Shown here: positions 1 through 7,026 of the stretch, in pieces
Layout of the letters: each line of letters begins with the position of its first letter
How positions within the stretch are numbered: the first letter of the stretch is position 1
DNA from: CAYWEP01 sp964613075
Lineage (GTDB): Bacteria; Patescibacteriota; Microgenomatia; Levybacterales; UBA12049
Assembly (NCBI GenBank): GCA_964613075.1
Contig: CAZTFV010000016.1
Coordinates: 1 to 18,366 of the forward strand
Direction of reading: 5' to 3'
Length of the DNA: 18,366 bases
Position numbers and translations under genes: made by a program
The notes under the pieces: generated by a model
Database searches by the model: none
Seen by the model: the letters and a program-made list of their open reading frames with translations, nothing else
What the model was told of the DNA's origin: nothing

Positions 1-51
1 TGACAGGTTTATAGGAGAGTAAAACATTTCCATTACGAAACACCCTTGTTT

Positions 52-312
52 TTAATCCTTTTCCTTCAGATGCGCAGCTCTTAATTTCCCACCCAACCAC
101 ACACTAGGAAATGCGAGGAGTGCGAGCGCAATCGGATACCAATGAGATGATAGATTCCACCCCACGATTACACCGACAGTGCCTGCTACAAAACCCCCTA
201 TTGTTCCGAGTATGACGACATGGCGTATTGGCCGATTTGGTGCTAAAACTGCGGTAATGTAACCGCCTATCACGGTGTAAACGCTACGATATAAAAGCGC
301 AAGCATGAGCAT
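52..312 (-). CDS. Small membrane protein, apparently 5'-truncated
   Basis: An 86-residue protein with two to three hydrophobic segments (about residues 10-25, 30-52 and 58-76) and a charged tail ending KEKD. The blocks YRSVYTVIGGYITA, LAPNRP and WYPIALALLAFPSVWLGGKL resemble the C-terminal two thirds of a family of small bacterial integral membrane proteins of roughly 130 residues that I know only as uncharacterised. About 45-50 N-terminal residues of that family appear to be missing. The reading frame opens just upstream, after a stop at 328-330, so the ATG at 312 or 306 is the only choice. The likely promoter sits at 339-347. The first AUG of its transcript, at 331, reads in a different frame for 15 codons, so this gene may be decaying or poorly translated. 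Function unknown. Confidence 0.6.
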   Translation of the reverse strand: MLMLALLYRSVYTVIGGYITAVLAPNRPIRHVVILGTIGGFVAGTVGVIVGWNLSSHWYPIALALLAFPSVWLGGKLRAAHLKEKD

Positions 313-338
313 CCACGAGCAGTTTCCTCATGTGTATA

Positions 339-347
339 ATTATATCA
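339..347 (-). promoter_or_regulatory. Extended -10 promoter for the minus-strand membrane protein
   Basis: On the minus strand the sequence TGATATAAT is a perfect extended -10 element (TGnTATAAT). Seven bases later comes an ATG (331-329), a leaderless arrangement, but that ATG opens a 15-codon frame beginning MRKLLV that stops before the conserved reading frame starts at 312. No clear -35 box is seen. The promoter is divergent from that of the LOG gene, with the two -10 boxes about 15 bp apart. Confidence 0.55.
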
Positions 348-358
348 TTTATGAGCTT

Positions 359-367
359 TGGTATAAT
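359..367 (+). promoter_or_regulatory. Extended -10 promoter of the LOG gene
   Basis: TGGTATAAT is a perfect extended -10 element. The box ends six bases before the ATG at 374, which places transcription start at or next to the A of the start codon and implies a leaderless mRNA. It also rules out the upstream in-frame ATG at 305 as the start. Confidence 0.7.
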
Positions 368-373
368 CGGAGC

Positions 374-910
374 ATGAGATATATTGCAGTTTTTTGCTCG
401 GTCAATGAATTGGAAGAAAAATATATCCAGCCGGCGCGGGAGTTTGCCAAGTTACTGGCAGAGAACGGGTATGGCCTTATCTGGGGCGGAACAGATAAAG
501 GACTCATGAAAGTGATTGCCGATGGTGTCCAAGAAGGCGGCGGAAAAATCATTGGCATATCAATGGAGATTATCAAAGAACATGTGCGGAAAGACGCGGA
601 TGAGATGATTATTGCCAAAGACCTAGGGGAGAGAAAAGCGACGTTTTTAAAGCGTTGTGATGCGATGACCATGCTTGTCGGCGGCATTGGAACGCTTGAT
701 GAGGTCATGCACATGCTTGAGCTAAAAAAGCACAACATGCATAATAAGCCACTTGTCGTCTTGAATACGGAGAATTTTTATGAGGGTTTGAAAGTGCAAC
801 TGCAGAAAATGAAAGATGACGGGTTTATTACTAAACCGCTGGACGAGTATTTGTACTTTGCCGATACTCCCAAGGAGGCAATACAGTATCTCAACGAAAA
901 ACTAGCTTGA
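374..910 (+). CDS. LOG-family protein (TIGR00730-type Rossmann fold)
   Basis: A 178-residue cytosolic Rossmann-fold protein of the LOG (cytokinin riboside 5'-monophosphate phosphoribohydrolase-like) family, which hydrolyses nucleoside 5'-monophosphates to base and ribose 5-phosphate. Visible family features are the N-terminal strand IAVFCSVN, the phosphate-contact block IWGGTDKGLMKVIADG, the ERKATFLKRCDAMTMLVGG segment with the conserved Arg-Lys, and GGIGTLDEV, matching the PGGxGTxxE signature except that the usual Pro is Val. The start is ATG 374 because the family begins at MRYIAVFC and a -10 box lies immediately upstream; a longer frame from 305 would run through the promoter. The last codons overlap the msrA remnant on the other strand. 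The physiological substrate in this organism is unknown. It is distinct from lysine decarboxylase, an old misannotation of the family. Confidence 0.88.
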   Translation: MRYIAVFCSVNELEEKYIQPAREFAKLLAENGYGLIWGGTDKGLMKVIADGVQEGGGKIIGISMEIIKEHVRKDADEMIIAKDLGERKATFLKRCDAMTMLVGGIGTLDEVMHMLELKKHNMHNKPLVVLNTENFYEGLKVQLQKMKDDGFITKPLDEYLYFADTPKEAIQYLNEKLA

Positions 911-1009
911 TTGATATTCTTCTTTGACGTCTTTTAGCCTTTTGAATCTTGCCTCAGTACACCAAAAGCATCCGCCGGCAAAAGTTGCGATTTGGTACTT
1001 TGTATGCAT
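902..1009 (-). pseudogene. msrA: msrA remnant (N-terminal 35 codons)
   Basis: Read on the minus strand from ATG 1009, the apparent gap encodes MHTKYQIATFAGGCFWCTEA and then RFKRLKDVKEEYQSS before a TAG at 904-902. This is the start of peptide methionine sulfoxide reductase A, including the catalytic GCFWC(T/M)E motif (catalytic Cys about residue 14). MsrA proteins are normally 150 residues or longer; everything after the first helix is missing, where the end of the LOG gene now lies. A TACAAT -10-like box lies about ten bases upstream of the ATG. I interpret this as a deletion remnant. A real 35-residue peptide is conceivable but could not form the MsrA fold. Confidence 0.78.
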
Positions 1010-1113
1010 ATCGTTTTCTATTGTAGTATTTTAGTACTATTTCCTATGTTTTTCGCTCTTGCATTTTCTTTTTTGGTGTGTCTGTGTAATAATAAGGATG
1101 AGATTTAGGCGTC

Positions 1114-2184
1114 ATGAAGCGTTACTCTAGGAAAAAAAGTACCCTGCAAAAGATTCCACCCTCGTTCTTATTACTGGGCATTCCGCTGCTTGCTATATTT
1201 TTGTTGGTCGTTCTGCGGCTAACGGGGAGGCTTGATTTTAGTTCTAGTGCCGCAGCACCCCGCGTTAATGCTGAGCTGTGGGTGCAGGATAGTAACAGCG
1301 GGGAATCTGGTGGTGTGTTGCTTGATTTCAAGCAGCAATTTGAACAGCCAGAATTATGGGCTGCAGCTAGGCAGAACATTGATGTGTATCAGTTTCACGA
1401 CTTTCTTTTTATGGACCCCAAGTATGGTATAGATGAGACGTATATCCGGGAGAAAATGTTGCCGGTTCTTAATGAATCAGGAATAAAGATTGCCTTAAAT
1501 GTTACGGGGGCGAATTGGGCGAAGTGCGATGACCGTGACCAGATCAAGTACAAAGAAGCGGAGGCTATCGACCGTATCATCGCAGCTGGAGGAGCAGTAT
1601 CATTTCTTACTATGCAGAGTACGCTCTCAAAAACTGAAGGAGGGAATTCAGTGACGCTCAATCGATGCTCACCCTACCCTGATAAACGGAGAATTGATGA
1701 CATTATCGATTATATGCAGTTTATGAAAAAGCGGTATCCAAATATGCAGTTTGGTATGACTGACGCAGATGCAACAAAAGGGAATGACTATAAGACTTCC
1801 CTGCACGAGTTGCGTAAGCGTTTGGGAAACCATGGGTTACACTTAAATTATATTTTTATCGATAATATTGCGGAGTTTTTGAGCAAGAATGATCCGAAAG
1901 ATTTGAAAGATCTTGAACAATTTATCAGACAGGATCTTAATATTCCATTTGGCCTTGTGTATACCGCAGATAAAGATATTACTAAATCCAATGCCGCGTA
2001 TCATACCCGAGTACTTAGACGGTACACCGAGTATTTCAAAGCAGGTGGTAGGCCAAACAACTATTTAGTCACGAGTTGGTTTCGTTTTCCAACGAGATAC
2101 TTGCCTGATAATGATCCGCGGGAGTATACGCTCATGCGGACAGCGGCAGCCTTAGGCAATCGCATACGAGGCACAGGAGATTAA
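1114..2184 (+). CDS. Membrane-anchored extracellular protein, possibly glycoside-hydrolase-like
   Basis: A 356-residue protein with a basic N-terminus (MKRYSRKK), one transmembrane segment at about residues 18-38, and a soluble region expected outside the cell. The order of elements in the soluble region (DVYQFHDFLFMD, IKIALNVTGANWAKC, AAGGAVSFLTMQST, YPNMQFGMTDADA, LHLNYIFIDNIAEF, IPFGLVYTADKDI, NNYLVTSWF) alternates short hydrophobic strands with acidic loops and suggests a TIM-barrel such as seen in glycoside hydrolases. I cannot assign a family or catalytic pair. Two cysteines (in NWAKCDD and NRCSPY) might form a disulfide. Unlike its neighbours it has a short leader: a TAATAA -10-like box at 1087-1092 lies about 21 bases before the ATG and a weak AGG precedes the start. 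It converges on the surface protein at 2267. Function unknown. Confidence 0.75.
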   Translation: MKRYSRKKSTLQKIPPSFLLLGIPLLAIFLLVVLRLTGRLDFSSSAAAPRVNAELWVQDSNSGESGGVLLDFKQQFEQPELWAAARQNIDVYQFHDFLFMDPKYGIDETYIREKMLPVLNESGIKIALNVTGANWAKCDDRDQIKYKEAEAIDRIIAAGGAVSFLTMQSTLSKTEGGNSVTLNRCSPYPDKRRIDDIIDYMQFMKKRYPNMQFGMTDADATKGNDYKTSLHELRKRLGNHGLHLNYIFIDNIAEFLSKNDPKDLKDLEQFIRQDLNIPFGLVYTADKDITKSNAAYHTRVLRRYTEYFKAGGRPNNYLVTSWFRFPTRYLPDNDPREYTLMRTAAALGNRIRGTGD

Positions 2185-2266
2185 TGATTGCACATGTCCC
2201 CTTTCCACCTAAGTACTTCTGAACGGAATTTCTCCATAGACTTTCCCATTATTGTTATGGTAGACA

Positions 2267-3643
2267 CTACTGCGCGCATCTGTAGGATGTGGTTTGGGAG
2301 AACGGAGAGAACTGGGAAGAGTAGTCCGGGACATTTGGTACATTTGCATAGGCGTAGCGGGCGTAGTAGATAACGCCGTTATTAAAGGTAAGGTTTTGTA
2401 TTTGCGACGTGGTATTTGTCGCATTTGCCGTCTGATTAGTCAGATCGTCCCCGCCATTGGTGGTACCGATTTGGAACCAATATGATTGTGCATTGTTGAT
2501 TGATTGGAATGAAATGCTGCCCGACCAATTATTGCCACCTGCGTTATAGTTGCCGCAGGAGAAACTGATTGTGCCTCCGGCCGCAGGAAGCGAGAAGCCT
2601 GAGTTAATGGTCAATGATTCGTTGCTCGCAGGAGCCGCGACGGTAATGCTGTTTGAGTCTGAAATGTCCTGATCGGTGCCATTGCTTTGATGCTGCTTGA
2701 GTATTGCCAGTACGTCATAGGTCGTCCCTGCAGTAGCACCAGCCCAACTCCAGGCAGCTCCATTAACAGGCTGAATATTATCAACAGCGACCTGGAAATT
2801 TCCCGTGCCCGTAACTCGCTGGAATACGACGATTCGTGTATTCTGTTGCGCCGCACCATTGAAGTTGATCGCACCTGAGATAGCTGAGTTTGCAGGTGTT
2901 GGAGTTGGGGTATTTGATGCGGTAGTTGGTGTCGGCGTAACCGGCGGTTGTGCTGTCGAATTGATCGCGAATACTTCATTGCCCGCCGGAGCGACGACTT
3001 GTGCCTCAGGGGAGATGCCAATTTGCACGCCGTTCCCGTCGTACAATACTGCTTGCACAGTATAGCCAAGGCCTGCAATAGCATCGTTATAGCTGACAGG
3101 CTGTAAATCTTTTGCCGGAATGTTCTGCGCATATGAGATAAAAGATGGGTCGTTTTGTGTCTTTCCTTGTAGCGTTACGGTTGCGCCTTGTGGAATATAG
3201 CCGTTCAGATCAAGGCTTCCTGATAGAACTGCAGTGCCTTTGGGGTTTTGGCTTTCTACATTAAATACCAATACTTCATCTGTTGCGGGTGCTGTGATAA
3301 AAATCGGATCTGATTCATATAGCTTTTGTCCATTGAGTGTCATGACTCCTTGAATTTCATAGGACTTGCCCGACTCAGCATCCGCAAAACTCCAGCCAGC
3401 TTTATCCTGTGGCGAAACACCGGAAATAATTTCCTGATAGGCAGCCCCCTTTACGTGCGCGGGTTTTTGCGAGACTGCGATCGTTGCACCTTGTGGCACA
3501 GTGCCATTGATGTCAAATGTACCTGAAATACCTGATTCACTTGTACCTTTTGTTTTCTGGTTGTTGAAGACGAAGAAGGCGACTGCGGCGATGAGAATGA
3601 CAATAATCCCAATCAAAAGAGGCGTTAAAAATCCTTTCTGCAT
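2267..3643 (-). CDS. Membrane-anchored surface protein with three beta-type repeats
   Basis: A 458-residue protein with a short cytoplasmic head (MQKGFLTP), one transmembrane helix (about residues 9-26) and a large Ser/Thr/Asn/Gly-rich extracellular part. Three related segments begin SGTFDINGTVPQGATIAV (near 40), SGSLDLNGYIPQGATVTL (near 138) and SGAINFNGAAQQNTRIVV (after 250), each ending in a VxAPAxNE(V/S)L strand, so they look like roughly 95-residue beta-sandwich domains. A Thr-Pro linker (TPTPTTASNTPTPTP) separates repeats two and three. The C-terminal part resembles a fibronectin-III-like domain and has only two cysteines (SFSCGN and the final YRCAQ), possibly disulfide-bonded. The start is ATG 3643: a longer frame exists from TTG 3679, but that TTG is part of a good -35 box. 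Likely an adhesin or cell-wall protein by inference. Confidence 0.8.
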   Translation of the reverse strand: MQKGFLTPLLIGIIVILIAAVAFFVFNNQKTKGTSESGISGTFDINGTVPQGATIAVSQKPAHVKGAAYQEIISGVSPQDKAGWSFADAESGKSYEIQGVMTLNGQKLYESDPIFITAPATDEVLVFNVESQNPKGTAVLSGSLDLNGYIPQGATVTLQGKTQNDPSFISYAQNIPAKDLQPVSYNDAIAGLGYTVQAVLYDGNGVQIGISPEAQVVAPAGNEVFAINSTAQPPVTPTPTTASNTPTPTPANSAISGAINFNGAAQQNTRIVVFQRVTGTGNFQVAVDNIQPVNGAAWSWAGATAGTTYDVLAILKQHQSNGTDQDISDSNSITVAAPASNESLTINSGFSLPAAGGTISFSCGNYNAGGNNWSGSISFQSINNAQSYWFQIGTTNGGDDLTNQTANATNTTSQIQNLTFNNGVIYYARYAYANVPNVPDYSSQFSPFSQTTSYRCAQ

Positions 3644-3650
3644 GCCTTTC

Positions 3651-3679
3651 ACAATAGCACTGGAAAATAAAAAATGCAA
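3651..3679 (-). promoter_or_regulatory. Sigma70-type promoter of the surface-protein gene
   Basis: On the minus strand, TTGCAT (3679-3674) and TATTGT (3656-3651) are separated by exactly 17 bases. The -10 box ends seven bases before ATG 3643, so the transcript is predicted to start at or just before the AUG, without a Shine-Dalgarno sequence. Confidence 0.6.
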
Positions 3680-3719
3680 GATACCCTTTTTATTTATCTG
3701 ACAGGGAAATCGCTAGTTT

Positions 3720-5645
3720 TTAGTCGACAAAGCGCAGTGATTTGAGGATCGTTGTTTCTTGCGCCGATGCGGTTTTGAACTCTTTACTCCCTGCTTTTAT
3801 TTGTTTTTGGCTATCTTCGGGTTTAAAGAAAAGCACAAACGACGTCTCATTATGCGTGAAGGGGCCATATATATCCCCGCACCAGGTATTATTTGCTTTC
3901 AGGCACATTGATTTTTGTACCGCTTGATCAAGAAATGTTATTTCAGAAATATTTGCCTGCGCTGTTTGGGCAAGAGAAGACTCAATACAGCTATTGAGAT
4001 TTTGACATGGTTGGGTCAATTTCCGAACGATAAACACGTATCCGTCACCTGAAAGCGTGGTTTGATTTCCGTCTGCTTTTTTTGCCCAGTGTCTCGGGTA
4101 TTCCAGCGCAAATCCGAGAGGGCTTAGCAACACGTCCCGCAGGCTTTTTTCCAGATAGAGTCTGTACGTATTGCTATATATTTCTTCATAGGGCGGAATC
4201 TGCCGGCTTTTATTGCGAAGCTCGTTTAGCATATCGACGGTTGCCGGCTTTCTCGTATAGTAGGCGAAGATTTCATGGAGAAGGCGGGGGTCCTGCGGGG
4301 TAGACTTCAAGCGATCATCAAGCTTTTGTAGATTCTCTGCCGTCTTGTCATAATCATATATACTTTCGGCAAGAAGTGTATCACCGCGCATGAAATCACG
4401 CGGGATAAATGCGGTTATATACATTTCTTCATAATCCTTTGTTCCCTCATATTTTTTCAGTAAAGCCTTCGTTGCTTTTTTACCCATGACATATGTTGTT
4501 CCGTATTCGCCGCTTAGGTACCCTTTTTCTGAAACAAATGTAAAAAATGCTGCATTGAAGGCGAGGGAAAGCGTGAGAAAGACAGCAGTTAAGCCGATTC
4601 CGAGGTATTTGTTTTTTGCAAAGATGTAAGAGACTGCCAGTCCGACAAAAAGAAACAAGAAGGGAAGCAATATGATGTAATAATGCATAAAAGGTGGAAT
4701 GCGAAACAGAAAGTAGAAAAATGGTAGCAATGCAAAGGCGTATAGTATAAGCCTGAAATTTTTGTATATACGATAAAACAGCACTCCTCCTGCCATCAGC
4801 AAGAGGTATTCAAGGTAAAAGAGCGGTCGGAGTGTGAAGAGCAGAGAGTTATTTGCCGCAAAGGGAGCTATGTCATCACCCATAAGTGAGATAAAATTTC
4901 CAACCTGCAGGATTTGGAATGGTCTTTGTAAGTACTGTATAGGTGCAAACGATAGTCTTTCATCGGTATGAAATATCTGATAGAGATTGGGAAAACCATG
5001 AGAAAATTCAAATATGAGATAGGGAATAAGCGGTAGTAGCCCGAGAAGAAAACCTGTTCCTATATACAGTATGTGCAGGCGGATTTTTTTAAGAAGGAGA
5101 AAGATATTAAACGGAAGGAGAAAGAAAATAAGAGATTGATGGATTTGCAGTAGTAGCATTGTCAATGCAGTATAGGGTAGCCAGTAGATAGGTTTTTTGT
5201 CGATGTAAAGCTTTAAAAATGCATAGAGCAAGGGAATAAAAAGGGGGAGGATAAAATCCTGTGCCCAGATTTTGCGGGAGAAGATAATTGCCCAGGGAGC
5301 AATGGCGAATAAAAGAGAACTAAATAGTGCGGTTTTTTTATCAAAGTATCTTTTTATGATCAGGTAGAATGCTGCAATGCTTAGAGCATTTAAAAAACCG
5401 ATTGCGGCTGAGATAAATTGCGGATCGTAGCTAATGAGGACAAAGGGAAAAAGCAGATAGAGAAAGAGGGGTGGGTTAAGAACGCCTACGCTTGAGACTG
5501 AGGCGCCGGGTGGCAGAGGGTGATTAAAAAGCGGCCTACTGGCTAGCCAAACGGCAACAGCCTCATCGCTTTTGAATTCGATGGCAGGAAGAAACGTTAT
5601 GCGAAAGAGGAGTGAGAGTATAATGATAGCGAGAAAACCAAACAT
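3720..5645 (-). CDS. GT-C superfamily glycosyltransferase (ArnT/PMT-like membrane protein)
   Basis: A 641-residue polytopic membrane protein with about eleven to thirteen hydrophobic helices in residues 1-370 and a soluble C-terminal region of about 270 residues. After the first helix comes FLPAIEFKSDEAVAVW, the acidic loop typical of GT39/ArnT-like lipid-linked-sugar glycosyltransferases, where an Asp/Glu acts as catalytic base, followed by LNPPLFLYLLFPF and the helix-loop IFSRKIWAQDFILPLF common in this superfamily. The C-terminal part includes ALEYPRHWAKKADG and cysteine-containing segments (QPCQNLNSC, MCLKANNTWCGD) that probably face outside. It would transfer a sugar from a polyprenyl-phosphate donor to an envelope acceptor; donor and acceptor cannot be read from the sequence. 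The ATG is 60 bases from the divergent hpt start, with a TAAAAT box nine bases before it. Confidence 0.82.
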   Translation of the reverse strand: MFGFLAIIILSLLFRITFLPAIEFKSDEAVAVWLASRPLFNHPLPPGASVSSVGVLNPPLFLYLLFPFVLISYDPQFISAAIGFLNALSIAAFYLIIKRYFDKKTALFSSLLFAIAPWAIIFSRKIWAQDFILPLFIPLLYAFLKLYIDKKPIYWLPYTALTMLLLQIHQSLIFFLLPFNIFLLLKKIRLHILYIGTGFLLGLLPLIPYLIFEFSHGFPNLYQIFHTDERLSFAPIQYLQRPFQILQVGNFISLMGDDIAPFAANNSLLFTLRPLFYLEYLLLMAGGVLFYRIYKNFRLILYAFALLPFFYFLFRIPPFMHYYIILLPFLFLFVGLAVSYIFAKNKYLGIGLTAVFLTLSLAFNAAFFTFVSEKGYLSGEYGTTYVMGKKATKALLKKYEGTKDYEEMYITAFIPRDFMRGDTLLAESIYDYDKTAENLQKLDDRLKSTPQDPRLLHEIFAYYTRKPATVDMLNELRNKSRQIPPYEEIYSNTYRLYLEKSLRDVLLSPLGFALEYPRHWAKKADGNQTTLSGDGYVFIVRKLTQPCQNLNSCIESSLAQTAQANISEITFLDQAVQKSMCLKANNTWCGDIYGPFTHNETSFVLFFKPEDSQKQIKAGSKEFKTASAQETTILKSLRFVD

Positions 5646-5692
5646 AACAATACTATTTTACCCTACTCTGTTTTTTAAATCTCCGGTTATTG

Positions 5693-5698
5693 TATAAT
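5693..5698 (+). promoter_or_regulatory. -10 box of hpt, setting a leaderless GTG start
   Basis: A consensus TATAAT whose last base is six nt before GTG 5705. This places the transcription start on the G of the start codon. The -35 region is T-rich and poorly matched. The longer reading frame from TTG 5690 would include the -10 box itself and is rejected. Confidence 0.65.
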
Positions 5699-5704
5699 TG
5701 CTCT

Positions 5705-6247
5705 GTGCAGAGCAGTCAGTTGAAAACGAAAGTATTATATTCCAAAGAGCAAGTTGCAAAACGTATCGGCGAGCTGGCAGAACAAATAGCAAAAGATTAC
5801 AAGGATAAAAACCCGCTTCTCATAGGGATTCTTAACGGTACAGTTATTTTCATGTCCGATCTTATTCGCGCGCTGTATAGATCAGGACTTGATGCGCAGA
5901 TAGATTTTCTATCTGTCTCAAGCTACACAAAAGGGGATACATTTTCAGGTGCCTCAAAGGTTATTGCAGATATAAGAACAGATATTTCGGACAGACACGC
6001 GCTTATTGTCGAGGATATTATTGATACAGGATATACCTTACAGTCTATTCGTGAATATCTTTTGAGTAAGAAGCCGAAATCACTTAAGATCGTTACATTG
6101 CTTGATAAAGTAAAGAAGCGGGAAGTCAACATACCGGTTGACTATATAGGATTTACTATGCAAAGCCCGGCATGGGTTATTGGATACGGTTTTGACACAG
6201 ATGGGTTCGGTCGCGGAAGAGAGGATGTTGAAGAAAAAATTTCCTAA
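5705..6247 (+). CDS. hpt: Hypoxanthine(-guanine) phosphoribosyltransferase
   Basis: A 180-residue cytosolic purine-salvage enzyme that converts hypoxanthine or guanine plus PRPP to IMP or GMP. The type I phosphoribosyltransferase signature is clear: LIVEDIIDTGYTL is the PRPP-binding loop with the paired acidic residues. LLIGILNGTVIFMSDLIRAL matches the family's early loop, DFLSVSSYT the flexible-loop region, and KIVTLLDK with YIGFTMQSPAWVIGYGFD the C-terminal base-pocket region (the usual VPDxFVVGYGLD motif is here SPAWVIGYGFD). Length is normal for bacterial Hpt (about 175-185). The start is GTG 5705, directly after the -10 box. Purine salvage suits an organism of reduced biosynthesis, an inference. 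It ends convergent to the Yip1-like gene, with a structured gap between. Confidence 0.93.
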   Translation: MQSSQLKTKVLYSKEQVAKRIGELAEQIAKDYKDKNPLLIGILNGTVIFMSDLIRALYRSGLDAQIDFLSVSSYTKGDTFSGASKVIADIRTDISDRHALIVEDIIDTGYTLQSIREYLLSKKPKSLKIVTLLDKVKKREVNIPVDYIGFTMQSPAWVIGYGFDTDGFGRGREDVEEKIS

Positions 6248-6289
6248 TCCGGAGAGGAACCTTACAGTTTTTTAACGCTAATGTGCAGA

Positions 6290-6345
6290 GGGGCGCGCGG
6301 TAAAGAATGCATTAACGCATCGCAGCGCGTGAGATTTTTCGCCCC
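6290..6345. terminator. Nested inverted repeat between convergent genes (possible two-way terminator)
   Basis: GGGGCG at 6290-6295 is complementary to CGCCCC at 6340-6345. Inside, CGCG 6296-6299 can pair with CGCG 6326-6329, and ATGC 6307-6310 with GCAT 6317-6320, giving three nested stems. A run of five T lies in the right arm and TTTTTT lies upstream at 6268-6273. It sits exactly between the convergent hpt and Yip1-like genes, so transcription termination for both is the simplest reading, though it lacks the classic stem-then-T-tract form. A small structured RNA is the alternative. The rest of 6248-6361 shows nothing else. Confidence 0.4.
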
Positions 6346-6361
6346 AGTTGCATAGCTTTGT

Positions 6362-6931
6362 TCAGCGATATAACAGGTAAACGATCCCACCGTAGAGCAA
6401 GATGAGTACAAAACCAGAAATAAGAAAGACAAGAAATGCTCTACCTTTTGAAAGATTATATATTATGCTGATTGCGATGATCTGCAAATACATAATCCAT
6501 AAGGAAGGAATAGTAAATAGCAATCGAATGAGACGAGACAATGTAATTTGGGCCTCAATAACATTCTCAATCACACCAAATACATTGGCTATAATACTAA
6601 GTAACCCTGAAACAATGACCAAACTTGTGAACGAGCCTTTCTGAGAATATCGTCTTGCAACTGCATGAGTAATGATCGCGATGACAAACCACATGGGAAT
6701 AGTAAAGAGAGGATAAAACTTTCTCATAAATTCAATTGCGTTACTGGTGCGGGTTGTAATACCAGAATTTTCCTGTGGTGTTAATAACAGTTGAAAGATG
6801 ACAAGCATTTGAAGACAGACTGCTATGAATAGGAGGAGCGATAGAGATAGTCCTTTCTCTTTTGCAATCGCTTGGAATGTTTTTGTTGGGGTAAAGATAA
6901 CCCCTCTTAGATAAAGCAGGAATTTGTTCAC
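6362..6931 (-). CDS. Yip1-domain-like integral membrane protein
   Basis: A 189-residue protein. An N-terminal amphipathic stretch, KFLLYLRGVIFTPTKTFQAI, is the characteristic lead-in of bacterial Yip1-domain proteins (pattern: hydrophobic, P-x-x-x-F). Five hydrophobic helices follow (about 30-50, 75-95, 100-125, 133-155, 163-185). Between helices one and two is a polar loop with a TRTSNA segment. Prokaryotic Yip1 proteins have no established biochemical role, so none is proposed. The start is GTG 6931, chosen because an extended -10 element ends seven bases upstream. It is divergent from clpB and separated from it by 95 bases that also hold the CIRCE operator. Confidence 0.72.
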   Translation of the reverse strand: MNKFLLYLRGVIFTPTKTFQAIAKEKGLSLSLLLFIAVCLQMLVIFQLLLTPQENSGITTRTSNAIEFMRKFYPLFTIPMWFVIAIITHAVARRYSQKGSFTSLVIVSGLLSIIANVFGVIENVIEAQITLSRLIRLLFTIPSLWIMYLQIIAISIIYNLSKGRAFLVFLISGFVLILLYGGIVYLLYR

Positions 6932-6938
6932 TTTTGTA

Positions 6939-6947
6939 ATCTTATCA
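6939..6947 (-). promoter_or_regulatory. Extended -10 promoter of the Yip1-like gene
   Basis: On the minus strand TGATAAGAT matches the extended -10 form TGnTAnnnT. It ends seven bases before GTG 6931, again a leaderless geometry. A TTGACC lies further upstream but at a spacing too long for a -35. Confidence 0.5.
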
Positions 6948-6981
6948 TTTCATAAGACAATAGAAATGGTCAAGAGGCTGT

Positions 6982-7008
6982 TTAGCACTTGACGAATATA
7001 AGTGCTAA
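6982..7008. promoter_or_regulatory. CIRCE operator (HrcA binding site)
   Basis: TTAGCACTT, nine bases, AAGTGCTAA: a perfect 9-9-9 inverted repeat that differs from the CIRCE consensus (TTAGCACTC-N9-GAGTGCTAA) only at the innermost base pair. CIRCE is the operator of the heat-shock repressor HrcA. Here its spacer overlaps the clpB -35 box, so bound HrcA would block RNA polymerase directly. It predicts that this organism has an hrcA gene elsewhere. Confidence 0.92.
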
Positions 7009-7017
7009 TAGTATACT
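6989..7017 (+). promoter_or_regulatory. Sigma70-type clpB promoter
   Basis: TTGACG (6989-6994) and TATACT (7012-7017) with a 17-base spacer. The -10 ends nine bases before ATG 7027, predicting a leader of only about three bases. The -35 box lies inside the CIRCE operator. Confidence 0.8.
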
Positions 7018-7026
7018 ATATAAAAT

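Noticed and set aside
1..51. Partial gene at the left edge
   Set aside because: No frame shows convincing protein-like sequence in these 51 bases.
305..373. Longer LOG protein starting at ATG 305
   Set aside because: The extra 23 residues are encoded by the promoter region, including a perfect extended -10, and do not fit the family N-terminus.
2611..3132. Minus-strand 173-codon frame in the surface-protein gene
   Set aside because: It is an out-of-frame reading of the Thr/Pro/Ser-rich gene with a random-looking composition.
3644..3679. TTG start for the surface protein
   Set aside because: The TTG is part of a -35 box with 17-bp spacing to TATTGT, and ATG 3643 gives a normal membrane-anchor N-terminus.
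4082..4303. Plus-strand 73-codon frame within the first GT-C gene
   Set aside because: It is the antisense of a well-supported gene and has no promoter or protein-like features.
5690..5704. TTG start for hpt
   Set aside because: The TATAAT box lies within these codons; GTG 5705 fits the predicted transcription start.
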